64,000 nt of DNA from Xylogone sp. PMI_703 (Eukaryota > Ascomycota > Leotiomycetes). This document shows, one piece after another, positions 23,081-33,640 of this stretch; the first letter of the stretch is position 1; each line of letters begins with the position of its first letter. The DNA lies in NCBI GenBank assembly GCA_021399445.1, contig JAJTUQ010000003.1:3658001-3722000 (forward strand), read 5' to 3'. Position numbers and translations under genes: made by a program. A model generated the notes under the pieces. The model ran no database searches. It was not told the origin of the DNA and saw only the letters and a program-made list of their open reading frames with translations.

Positions 23081-25115
23081 ATGGTGATCCCTCCAAAATG
23101 GAATCAGGTGTGTGCTTTTCGCTCCTGTGGATGTACTACTTCCCTCTGACAATGATTTAGTTCTTGATTGGTGTCTTTGCTTCGGTGGGATCAATCCTGT
23201 TTGGATATGATTTGGGTATGTAGTCTTATCTCGAGATCTCCTATGTCTTAGCTTTCCCAAGACTAACGTAAAATTCAGGTGTCATTGCCTCGTAAATACT
23301 CCCTTCAGACATTATCCTGAAAGGCCTGGCCTAGTTTTGCTAGCAGTGTCAAAAAGCGCTGCATAATCAATTACTGATTGATGATTTGACAGATGCATTG
23401 CGTCATCTTCGTTTATCCAGAAATTCCACAATCCCTCCTCGACCCAGACGTGAGTATATTAGAACCCCTTCCTCGCAGCGTATACTGAATCTCTCTCTCT
23501 AGTGGGATGGTCGTCTCGTTCTTCACGGGTGGTGCTTTTTGCGGTGCAGGCCTAGCAGGACCAACTGGTGACAGATTCGGAAGACGCTGGACCATTGTCG
23601 TTGGTTGCGTTGTTTACCTCTTGGGAGGTGCTCTGCAGACTGCCGGTGCAAACCTCGACTGCCTCCTAGCTGGGCGTTGGCTCGCAGGAGTAGGTGTTGG
23701 ATTCTTGGTGATGATTATTCCCCTCTACCAGGCTGAGATAGCGCACCCCTCAATCAGAGGTACAATCACATCTCTGCAACAATTTATGCTTGGTATTGGA
23801 TCGTTCTGTGCGGGATGGATCAGTTATGGTACTTTTGTTGGATTACATACCAATGCCCAATGGCGAGTTCCACTTGGTATACAAATGATTCCCGCGGTAG
23901 TCCTTGGTAAGCCTTTAGACACCCCGATACGATATATTCGTGCTGATGGTAAATCTAGGAACGCTCATTTTCCTCTTCCCTGAAAGTCCTCGATGGCTCA
24001 TTGACCATGGCCAGCCGGAGAAAGGGATGCAGACTCTCGCAAGGCTGCACGCACATGGCGATGTCAACGATGCCTGGGTAAGAGCAGAGTTCGACCAGAT
24101 TCAGGAGAGCATCACATTTGAACACGAGAACGAAGCAAAGTCCTACATCGAGCTCTTCAGGAACCGGTCATCCTTCCGCCGCCTGTTCATTGCCTGCGCA
24201 CTTCAAGCTTCTATTCAAATGACTGGAGTCTCAGCTATCCAATACTACAGTGTGACGATCTATGGGCAAATTGGTATCAGTAGCTCGGACACTCTCAAGT
24301 ATCAGGCAATCAATAATATAATTGCACTGGTTGGAGAAGCATGTTGTGTTTTGTTCATTGATAGGCTAGGACGTAGATGGCCACTGATATGCGGTAACCT
24401 TTTCAATATGGTTACGTTTATCATCGCTGCTATACTCATTGGTACGTCTGGAAATGATCATATATTCTAAAATCTAGTTATTCCGGCTAACTTGCTTGAT
24501 AGCGGAATTCCCTCCAGGAACATCAAAAAATAATGCAGCAGGATGGGGATTTATTGCTGTGTAAGTGACCAAAGTTTCCAATGAGACTCTATTCATGCAT
24601 TTCTATCTTCAATAAGACATTACTAACGTGCTCAGGACGTGGCTATACAATTTCTCATTCTCAGCAACATGCGGTCCTCTAAGTTGGGTAATGTAAGTTA
24701 CTCTTCTCATAGATTTCCTCACTACATTCCACTAACATACTGTAATAGCCCAGCAGAAATCTTCGATACCCGCACTCGCTCAAAAGGCGTCTCAATTGCA
24801 ACCATGACCTCCTTTGCATTCAACACCTTAATCGGTCAAGTCACTTCAACCGCAATGCAAAATATTGGATACCGATATTACTACCTCTTCATTGTTTGCA
24901 ACTTCACCAATGCCCTCTTCTTCTACCTGTTCCTGCCTGAAACCGCGAGACTTCCACTCGAAGAGATGAATTACTTGTTCACTAACGCTCCGTACATTGT
25001 GCCGGGAACGAATAAGGAGGCTTATAAAGCTGGGTATGCGGAGGATCTGGAGAGAAGGGCACATGAAATCAGGGAGAAGACCGCAGTCGTTGCGCAACAT
25101 GAGGAGCAGGTATAG
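23081..25115 (+). CDS. MFS sugar transporter
   Basis: Nine exons (23081-23107, 23161-23215, 23279-23291, 23393-23449, 23503-23906, 23959-24441, 24503-24560, 24636-24692, 24749-25115) give 506 residues in continuous phase. Family motifs are GYDLGVIAS in the first helix region, DRFGRRW, PESPRWLIDHG after helix 6, QMTGVSAIQYYS in helix 7, DRLGRRWPL, and PETARLPLEEMNYLF after helix 12. These mark the fungal sugar/inositol porter family of the plasma membrane. The substrate cannot be read from the sequence; the divergent GH51 gene makes pentoses or arabino-oligosaccharides plausible. Exon 3 is 13 bases, among the shortest in the window. Confidence 0.93.
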
Positions 25116-25369
25116 AACTTGAGTTTCTGACTTGTTCCAGGGCGGTTGTTTAAAGGGTGCTATGAGGTAGTGTAGGATGTCTAGCTCCATAATAAGCCAG
25201 CAAGTTTCTCTAAGGGGCCATTTTGGAATATCTAAAAGGTCTACACTTTATAATCAGTGCCTGAGTGAATGACATTTGTACTTCAGCCCCTGGCTGTTTT
25301 ACACTTCTATTACAAATTTTTAGCCGTACATATCAATAACACAAAATATCTATACATATACCCAGGCAA

Positions 25370-28300
25370 TCATTTCTTCGCAGCTTTGGATTTTGGCCTT
25401 CCACGCGCCTTTTTCGGCTTTTCTGCCTCCTCCTCATCGTCATCGTCTTTTGCCGCCCGCTTCTTAGCTGCAGGCTTTTTCGCTTTTGGCTGTTTGATAT
25501 ACTTATCCTTCTTAAGGTCAATCTCCTCTGAAGACTCTTCATCCTCCACCTCTGCTGCATCGAGGACTTCCGCGTCGTCGTCGTCGTCGTCCTCATCAAT
25601 CGCCTCCTCGAGATCAGGCTTCTCCTTAGCCATCTTCTTGGGAGCTACAACATGGCTAGCTTTCATGAAAGGTAAAGGATGCGATCGTGAGTTGTATCTG
25701 AATCAGTCAGTATTAGCTCACAAGTTGCTTTTGAATTGGACTTACTGTCTTGTGAATGCTGATTTTGCCTGCGTCTCGAGATGTACCTTCTCTTGATCCT
25801 GTGGTCCCAAGCCAAGTTCCATGATATAATCAAAGTCATCCCTGGTCAAGAAATAGTGATCCATAAGACCAATGACATCTTCAACAGCATCCTTGCCTTC
25901 AACTTCTAGGCGCTTAATCAACCGTGTCCATAAGACAGGAAGATACTGCTGGCGGATTTCATGGCGGTCTCCAGATGTACGTAACCTTAGATGAGATTGG
26001 ATTTCCTTTACAAATCGTGTCAGCTTTCCATACTTGCTATTATTACCAAGCCACTGCGTGAACTGGGTCCCAGTAACTTGTCCAGCCATAAAGCTTGCAG
26101 GCCGCACAGTACTAAACACTGCATGAGTAGGCATGAGACTCCATTGTTGCTGTGAGCCGTGAATCATACGGTCGACCAAGTCTCCATCGCTTATGCTCTC
26201 GGCCGCTTGGTCTGCAAGCTCAAGAGCTCTGAGCCTCTGCTCTCGGGGAGTAGAGCCTGGTTTATTTGCCAATGTTGGTCTTGTAGAAAGATAATTCTCT
26301 TGGAGCATCAGGTAACTGAACTCGTGATCATTGAAGTAAAGCTCAATCTTATCATTAAGAGTGGCTTTGCTAGTAGGTGCAAACAAACCGCTTCCAAGCA
26401 GCTTATGGCAGATGTCCCAAGGCTTCAGGATGACATGTTTCTCCCAGGCTTTCGACATAGATTTGCCTTTGTCAAAATCCATGGCAGTCTGGTCGAGCTT
26501 TGCGGTGGATATCATGTTGATGACTTGCCTGATATCTTTATTGCTACCTTCGATCAATGCTTCAATAACTGGCATTGGCATTTTGAGACCTTCCCTATGG
26601 CAAATGGTTGCGATACGAGACCGGATTTGATCAACAGTAGGCCGTCGGAATGGGATATCGAAGGTAACAAAATCAAACGGCTTCATTTTTGGAAGCTTCC
26701 GTTCATTACAGATCAAGATCATTGGAATATCCGTCGTTTTGCAGATTTTGGCTAACGCTCCAACACCTCCACGATCACCGGCAGACATACCATCAACCTC
26801 ATCCATGATAAGGACGATTTTCTTTTTGTTTTTGTCAACCTCCTTACCATCGGCAGCAAAGTAACCATAGAGCGAATTATTGTTGAGCACCTCGTGTAGA
26901 CCTGTCTCAACCAATTTCTTGCTTCGTGTATCACTCGCGTTACTTTCTATAACATCGTAATCGGCAAGTTTTGCGGCAAGATGCGCAGCGGTCGTTTTCC
27001 CAATACCAGGTGGCCCATGAATGATAATCGCCCGATAACCTCCAAGCCCTTCAGCACCTCTTTTCTGGAAGTTATACTTGTGTGCTTGAGGCCAGCCCTT
27101 TAGCCATGCTTGGATTTTCTCTACTTGAGCTTTATTCCCACAAATCTGGTTGATCTGACTAGGGGCATACTTTGTTGTCCATAACTCAGACGTTGAGGGA
27201 GCTGGTTTTCGTGTAGCAGGAGCGGCGACTCCCTTGGCGGCAGCTAATTTTTGGGCTTCCTTGTGCGCCTTTTCTGCTTCCATCATCTTTCTTGCTTCCT
27301 CCTTTTCCATTTCCTCCGCATCCTTCTTGATTTTCTCCAGCTCGGCTCTCTTCTTTTCCATTGTCTTCTCGGCAGCTTTACCATCCCCACCGTTGGCAGG
27401 CAAACGTCGAATTAGCTCAAACAAGCCATCCTCGTTGATCGTTTTGATATTCATGTCCTTAATTTTTCGCAGCTTGCTTGGTCCTGCATCAGATCCCAGA
27501 ACTACATAGCTCGTCTTACTACTTGGGGCTCCAGTAACCTTTCCTCCATATCGTTTCACAAGTTCAACGCCCTCATCTCTAGAGATCGATTCCAATAGTC
27601 CAGTAAAAACGAATGTTAAGCCCGCTAGACAGTTCTCTTCACCTACAGGGATCTCTTTTGAGCCCGCCATAGGAGGCGGTGCAGCCGCATTCCCCCCTCC
27701 TGCTGCAGCATTCCGCCAATCGAACTTCGCATTTGGATCTTTTGGAGGAGGAGTTGGAGCTCGTACGGTTGGAATATTGTCAAATATTGCTTTCATCGCC
27801 GCGTTCTCTGGTTCCTCGTCCTTTTTCGCCTTCTTTGCAGCAGGTTTTTTCGCAGGTGAAGTCTTGGCGGTTGACTTTTGCTTTCCCGCTTTGACTGACA
27901 CAGCATCATCTTCCTCATCAGAATCCAAACCCACCGATTTCCTCTTTCTTGAACCAGCCGATGTCTTGGCCTTCTTTGGCTGTTTTCCTGGAGCGGCTAT
28001 GTCATCGTCCTCGAGATCTTTCATGTCCACATCTTTGTTCTTGTGCCGCGGCATCGACTTGGCTTTTGATGTAGCTGCTTTACCTCTAGGCATAATTTCC
28101 TCATCACTTTCACTCTCAACGTAAGCATCTTCGTCTTGCTTGCCACCTCTCTTAACATCAGCTGCGAATATGTCATCTCCAGTATCTTTGTCATCGTCTA
28201 GGAATGCAATATCATCATCATTTTCATATTTGTTATATGAAGTGGTCGCCTTCTTAACTGACGAACGACCATTACTCTCTGCCTTCGGTGGAGGTTGCAC

Positions 28301-28710
28301 TGGCTTTGCTTTTTTTGAAGATGCAAAATAGTCATCGGTTGTGGTCTCCTGCCCCTTTGGAGAATCCGGTTTCCTACCATATCATTAATACTATTATATA
28401 TTGAAGAGATCTAACAAACATACGTGGCCTTTTTAGTAGACTTTTTCGGAGTTGGCTGTTCCACGCTACTGGTTGTAAGTATATGTTCTTAATGAGGAGC
28501 AATGTGCCTACACTGGAGCTGGTTCATCATCATCACTATCTTCAACCACTTTGCGAGCTTCTAGAGAAGAGAATTAGCATATGATAATTGATGCGCAAGA
28601 GTCCATCTCTTACTACTCCTTTTGCCTTTGGGCTCCTCCGCTTTCTTCTCTTTCTCTCGGATAGGCGTTGGAACGTTGCCCCCGAAGAAGCTCCTGATAT
28701 CCGCCGGCAT
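25370..28710 (-). CDS. RFC1: Replication factor C large subunit
   Basis: Five exons (28710-28614, 28560-28512, 28468-28424, 28373-25746, 25697-25370) give 1048 residues. Rfc1 is the largest subunit of the clamp loader that opens PCNA and loads it onto primer ends. The first residues, MPADIRSFFGG, form an N-terminal PCNA-binding (PIP) motif. Next come acidic and Lys-rich linkers and a BRCT domain at about 310-388 (LTFVFTGLLESISRDEG). The AAA+ module has Walker A GPPGIGKT (517-524), SNASDTRSKK, and Walker B LIMDEVDGM (about 585-593). The Rfc1-specific C-terminal domain follows, with a KPKKARGRPKSKAAKK basic tail. G1/S-type sites lie upstream. Confidence 0.97.
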
Positions 28711-28746
28711 TGTATTATAAGGCGATATTAATCTTCGAATTGGTCC

Positions 28747-28882
28747 CACACGTGTGTATTCCGTTAATTCATTGTAGACAAAGAGTAAATATTGCCAAAC
28801 GAAAATACAATTGTTTTGCCAATTTTCTAGTTAAGGAATAGATAAGGTACGCGTGAATAAAGTGCTACGCGAAATGACGCGA
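28747..28882. promoter_or_regulatory. G1/S-type sites upstream of RFC1
   Basis: Upstream of the RFC1 start codon (28710) are ACGCGT at 28849-28854, CGCGAAA at 28868-28874 and GACGCGA at 28876-28882. These match the MCB (ACGCGT) and SCB (CRCGAAA) elements bound by MBF/SBF in yeasts. A perfect palindrome CACACGTGTG is at 28747-28756. The region also serves the divergent mitoribosomal gene at 29182, so ownership of the sites is an inference from the role of Rfc1 in S phase. Confidence 0.55.
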
Positions 28883-29181
28883 CAACCGTACCGTAGCTTG
28901 ACGTATTTGCCTGCCGTGCTCAGCAATTTATCGTTACATGCCTAGGGGAGCCTGATAGGCGAGTGGGGCAGCGGAGATCCCAGGTCTAGAGCAAGGGGAA
29001 TATCTCAACGACCTAATTCATGAATAAGTATATCTTTATTAGTATGGAAGTGCAGAGATTATGGAAACTGCAACCAAGTAATTAGAGGTCTAATTGATAT
29101 TTCTGAGCATAATGTTCTGTACCATGTGCTGGGCATATTAAAAGCAGCATATGAATTTTGTTCTTGCCTAAGGCATAAACA

Positions 29182-30113
29182 ATGGCTCCAAGTATTAAGA
29201 TTTCCTTTTACCATGCAACCCGACGTATAAAAAGCTTCATAGTCACAATGGAGCTCCGAGGGCTGCAGAGCTTTGTGGCTCGGTTTCAGAAAATATCCAT
29301 ATCATCTCTCCCATTAAGACCAATTGGCTCGACTTTGTCCACATCCCAATTCAATGGGACAGCAAATGCGAAATATGTCGCTCCGGTAGTGACCAGCCGA
29401 CCTTTCTCAAGTACGGCCGCCAATGCGGGCAATTGGCTTCTACCATCATTTGCAGAGAAGAAAAGATCTAGAAAGGGTCGCCCTCGTGTGCCGACTGGTG
29501 GGTCATCTCGGGGGACAACGGTAGTTTGGGGAGACTATGGTCTTCGAATGGTGGACCACCACAGACGGATAAGCGCTGCACAGTTAAAGAATGGAGAGGA
29601 AGCCATCAAAGTACGACTACGTGGGATGCGGTACCGATTGTACAAAAGAATTTGTGCAAACATTGGTGTCTATAGTAGCGGAAATGAAGTACTACAAGCT
29701 CCTTTCGACTGGACTTCACACAAGGATTTGGCTAACATGACACTAGCTTCGTATGGGTAAAGGAAAAGGCTCTTTCGATTACTGGGCTTCTCGAGTTGCA
29801 GTTAGCAAAGTGATCTTTGAGCTGAAAGGAGATGTGCATGAGCAGGTAGCTCGTGATGCTTTCCGGTTAGCTGGGAATAAGATGCCAGGTTAGTACCTAC
29901 ACAATTCCTGCCACAGTGATCTCTAATACCATTTGTTTAGGCATGTACGAATTCGTGAAGAAAGGAGATCCACCGGTTGTTGGTATCACGAAGTTGGATG
30001 GAGTAACATTAGAAGAGTTGAAGAAGCCACGAAGAAAGATCTCGGAAATTGCAACCCCTACGGCTGGTGTGCTACCCTCCCCTACGCCAACTTCTGCATC
30101 CCCAGAAGTATGA
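29182..30113 (+). CDS. MRPL16: Mitochondrial large-subunit ribosomal protein uL16m
   Basis: Three exons (29182-29688, 29747-29888, 29941-30113) give 273 residues, or 251 if the second ATG at 29248 is used; both starts have good contexts. The first 80 residues are basic and Ser-rich and contain RPFSST, a typical mitochondrial presequence end. The L16 core follows: [40 protein letters not shown], then [17 protein letters not shown] after the first intron. GKGKG is the conserved loop reaching the peptidyl-transferase centre. The intron starts at GAA|GTACTA; reading through it would put a stop just before MGKGKG, so splicing is required. Confidence 0.94.
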
Positions 30114-30416
30114 TTACTGTATTATAGTATGGCATCTGTGACCTTAAGAGAGAGGAAAGGGAGGCGGGATATAAAGATAGTGCGCCCAATATGTAGACTA
30201 CGCATTATGTATAAACTTTATGGAATAAAAGTACCAATATACTCTCCATGAGGAAGCTTAGATTCACGACGGAAGCTAATCAGAACAAACGGGAACGTTT
30301 ACAGAGAGCTAGTTTTATTCATAGTGATTTACAGTATGTTGGTCTAGTAATATTGAAACAACCCTTGAAGTAACGCCCCTCTATTCTCCAGAACTCCTCA
30401 TTCCGACCCTCGGTTT
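30114..30416. other. Convergent 3' regions of MRPL16 and TFB5
   Basis: A stretch of 303 bases between two converging stop codons. It is A/T-rich with polyadenylation-like TATGTATAAAC near 30206-30216. No gene is seen. Confidence 0.6.
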
Positions 30417-30747
30417 CTACTCTGAGCCTGAGTCGTCTGGTGGCTGCTGAGTCTCTTTGAGTGCCTATTTGCAAGCTATTAGTCCTACCGCGTTAAAGCT
30501 CCTATGAGCGGAAATACTTGCATCTTCCAAACGCATCTTAAGTACTGGAAGCATGTTCTCCTTTATGACGATCGTCTGATCATCAAGCTCCTCCACTATG
30601 AAAGCATGTTCTTCACTATCAATGTTCATGATGATTGACTTGATAGAAGGGTCGCACTCGACCAAGACTCCTGCAATCCCATCAGCACCTAAGAAGAAAG
30701 TGCGAAACCGAAGCAAGCATCTGAATACCTCTGATGGCTCGTGGCAT
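30417..30747 (-). CDS. TFB5: TFIIH subunit Tfb5 (TTDA/GTF2H5)
   Basis: Three exons (30747-30729, 30670-30522, 30464-30417) give 71 residues, against 72 in yeast. The protein begins MPRAIRGVLVECDPSIKSI and continues FIVEELDDQTIVIKENML, the family signature. Tfb5 binds Tfb2 and stabilises TFIIH; it is needed for nucleotide excision repair. Exon 1 has 19 bases. Its acceptor was placed at GCAG|GAG because this rebuilds the conserved MPRAIRG-VLVECD join; an alternative TTAG further upstream would add residues. Intron 2 begins GCAAGT, not GT: only GC-AG splicing gives the in-frame tail ALKETQQPPDDSGSE and a correct length. The gene is easy to miss because no single open frame covers it. Confidence 0.92.
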
Positions 30748-31259
30748 GTTTTTATAATGAGACCAAGAATTCTAGTTATGGGCGTCACGAGCAGCAGTCT
30801 GAATGAAGCTTAGAACGAGGCAGGGATGGCGTAGCCTTACATAATATCAACGGCATTTGTATGGAGCGGGAATTTATTTCTCCTAGTGCTGCCAGGGCGT
30901 ACAGTGCACGGGCACGACCACTAAACTCCGGACCCTATGGAATCAGAGGGGTCGTCACAGATAAGCTTCCCGGGGTTTACGCTTCTACCGGCAGCTTCGG
31001 CACCCCTACGCAGACATAACCGCTTCTGAATCTCCCAATACTATTGCTGACTCCCCGCCTTACCATACTCTTGATTCAATTTATAAGCCGCTGTCTACGA
31101 CGAATAAGTAGCTGCAGTTTTCCCTTTGTGCTCTTCAGCGCGTAACAACGATCTGACGCTAAGATTGTGAGCTCCGAAAAGTACGAGACCTTGGCCTGAT
31201 GTGCCACTTACAATCCAGAACATCGCTAGAGCGATTGACATGAGCGTACATCTCTCAAG
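30748..31259. other. Divergent promoter region, TFB5 and PPxY membrane protein
   Basis: These 512 bases hold the upstream regions of two genes read in opposite directions. I see no coding sequence or clear named element. Confidence 0.55.
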
Positions 31260-32084
31260 ATGTCTTGTCAATGTGCTTCATTGAATGTATACCTCCTTCC
31301 TCCGATCCTTCTCATAAGTCTTCTTTCTTCATCGTCCTTTGCGCAGGACACAGACGCCACAACTTCACCTTCGCCACTAACGACCTCCACGAATCCGCCT
31401 ACCAACCCTTCAACTACGCTTGCAATGGTAACGACTTTACCTTCGCCTTCAATTACAACGCCCAACACACCGGCCCAAACTTCTGACACGAGAGAAACCG
31501 TACAAACTCACCTCTTCAACTATTACTTCCTCATCCTCGCCGTTCTAGCCGTTCTTCTCGCCCTGGTATTCGTCTACTATGGCCGCCGCCGACGAAATCG
31601 TGCTGCCATCCTACGAGCTAATGGCCAGTATGCCCTAGCCCGCGATGTCGATGGTTGGCGCGGAACATGGGGTATAAACACAAACTGGGTGAACCGGAGA
31701 TATGCGCCTGCTACAGGTATGCCCGGATACAGATCTGCAAGGACGGGACGGTGGAACAATGTCTTCGGCTTTGGGGATAGGGAAGGGTTGAATGAAAGAG
31801 GAGAAGCACCACCACCTTATGTACCTGAAGATAAACCGCCGAGTATTAGTGCCGCAGAAGGAACAAGCAGGAATCTTTATAGTAGAGCTGGTGCTCCTGC
31901 GGGTGCGGTGGAATTGGCGCAGATGGACGCTGCTGCAAGCAGACCACCAAGATATGATGAGAGTGTTGGTACAGAGAACGAGGCGGCTCCTGGAGGATCA
32001 AGGGCATCTGTGGAGGAGGGAAGTGCCTCTATTAGACGACCTGACAGAGCGGTGACTGTACCACGAAGATCCGACCAGCAATAA
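31260..32084 (+). CDS. Single-pass membrane protein with two PPxY motifs, function unknown
   Basis: A single exon of 274 codons. Residues 1-28 look like a signal peptide ending SSSSFAQ. Residues 29-84 are Ser/Thr/Pro-rich, a likely O-glycosylated outer segment. Residues 87-107 are a transmembrane helix (FNYYFLILAVLAVLLALVFV), followed by the stop-transfer RRRRNR. The cytosolic tail contains PPPY (184-187) and PPRY (229-232), the PPxY signature that binds WW domains of NEDD4/Rsp5-type ubiquitin ligases. Many ascomycetes carry proteins of this layout, and I do not recognise a named family. It could be a ligase adaptor or simply a ubiquitinated surface protein. Confidence 0.75.
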   Translation: MSCQCASLNVYLLPPILLISLLSSSSFAQDTDATTSPSPLTTSTNPPTNPSTTLAMVTTLPSPSITTPNTPAQTSDTRETVQTHLFNYYFLILAVLAVLLALVFVYYGRRRRNRAAILRANGQYALARDVDGWRGTWGINTNWVNRRYAPATGMPGYRSARTGRWNNVFGFGDREGLNERGEAPPPYVPEDKPPSISAAEGTSRNLYSRAGAPAGAVELAQMDAAASRPPRYDESVGTENEAAPGGSRASVEEGSASIRRPDRAVTVPRRSDQQ

Positions 32085-32444
32085 CACACAAGCTTCGGGA
32101 GGATATAATGGAATGATAATGAAACTATGGCTTATGGACTTCAATGAAAGAATGTAAAAACGGCGATCATGGCTGGTACGGCGTTCGGGGACATGGCTAG
32201 CATGGGGAGTTCAACACGGGATTCTATTTCATTTACCCAGGGGGAGGTAGGGGCATGTATGTGTCGATAATCAGAGCCTGTCAAAGTTGAACCTATGGTT
32301 AAGAATCGCACAATGGTATTGCCTCATGTATATCACTGACAGGAAGGTATTATACTCTTTATGAAGAATAAAGATATGAGAAATCAATCAAATATGGTAT
32401 CTATTTTACTTTCAATTTTGTGATTTTATATCTTTGTTAACTCT
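32085..32444. other. Convergent 3' regions
   Basis: These 360 bases separate two converging genes. AATAAAGATATG at 32366-32377 on the plus strand could serve polyadenylation of the upstream gene. No gene is seen. Confidence 0.6.
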
Positions 32445-33640
32445 CTAAAAGAAGCTCTTTTGGTTCGCTGGAGGCTTGTTGCCTAAGATACTCTCAATTT
32501 CCTCCATAATCTCAGGAGTCAACTTCTTCGCAACGTCAAAGGCCTTGACGCTCTCGTAGACTTGCTCTACTCGACTTGCACCGGTGATCGCAGAGCTAAC
32601 TCTTGGGTTCTTCAAGACCCAAGCCATAGCAAGGTTTGCGAGAGAAGTGTCTAGCTTCTTAGCAATGGGTTCAAGTTTCTTAGTAGCTTCAAGTTGCTTC
32701 CTCCAGTCCTCATCTCCGAAGCGTGCACTCATGGCCTTGGCGAATGGATCATCACTACTTCCGAATCGGGAATCTTTTGGAATGCCATCGTTGTACTTGC
32801 CGGTCAAGATACCACCCTTCAGTGGGCTGAAAATGGTGAGTCCGAGACCAATTTCATCATACAGACGCTCGAAGTCCTTCTCGACCTTGGTACGGGCGAG
32901 CATGTTGTACTGTGGCTGTTCCATGAGAGGACCAATAAGACCAAGCTTGTCGGCATACTTCTGTGCCCGCTCAATCTCGTCGGCATCCCATTCGGATGTA
33001 CCCCAGTACAAGGCCTTGCCTTGGTTTATGACGTGATTAAAGGCGCGAACAGTCTCCTCGATGGGTGTATAGCGGTCTGGACGATGGGCAAAGACTAGGT
33101 CGACATAGTCCAGGCCCAATCGCTCCAAGGAGTTGTTGAGACCTTCAATGATGTGCTTTCTGGAGAGACCGCCGTTGTTGACTGGGACCTCACCAAATGC
33201 TCTTCCCCAGTAGATCTAGATACCAATCTGTAAGAAAATGATCATAACAATAACAGCGGTAATAATAACCAATCAAAACGGGGAATATTATTTTCATGAT
33301 GCATACCTTTGTAGAAATAACTAGATCATTGCGCTTCCATCCGAATCTTCTGATGGCCTCTCCCATGATCCGCTCAGAGTCTCCATTGGAGTAGCCCTCG
33401 GCGCAGTCGAAGAAGTTCATTCCAACATCATAAGCTGCCTTCATGCACTCGAATGTCTTCTCTACAGCACAATTAGCAATTTGGATTAGACTAGTCACGC
33501 AATGATGCTGATGGAACCATACCATTTTCCACGTGGCCACCATAAGTGAGCCATCCACCCAGAGAGATAGCAGAAACCTGAAGACCAGAGCGGCCAAGGA
33601 ATCTGTATTCCATCTTTGGGAGACCTTCGGGTGGAGCCAT
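32445..33640 (-). CDS. Aldo-keto reductase, voltage-gated K+ channel beta-subunit type
   Basis: Three exons (33640-33523, 33461-33307, 33215-32445) give 347 residues. The fold is a TIM barrel that uses NADPH to reduce carbonyls. The catalytic tetrad is visible: Asp58 and Tyr63 in FFDCAEGYSNGDSE, Lys91 in VISTK, and His135 in LVFAHRPD. IYWGRAFGEVPVNNGGLSRK and IIEGLNNSLERLGLDYVDLV are close to the AKR6 group, which includes the animal Kv-beta subunits and fungal relatives of unknown physiological substrate. The end, PPANQKSFF, is not a known targeting signal. A metabolic reductase is more likely than a channel partner. Confidence 0.92.

Noticed and set aside
30674..30728. Alternative acceptor TTAG for TFB5 exon 2
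   Set aside because: It would insert extra residues between MPRAIRG and VLVECD, where the family is invariant in spacing.
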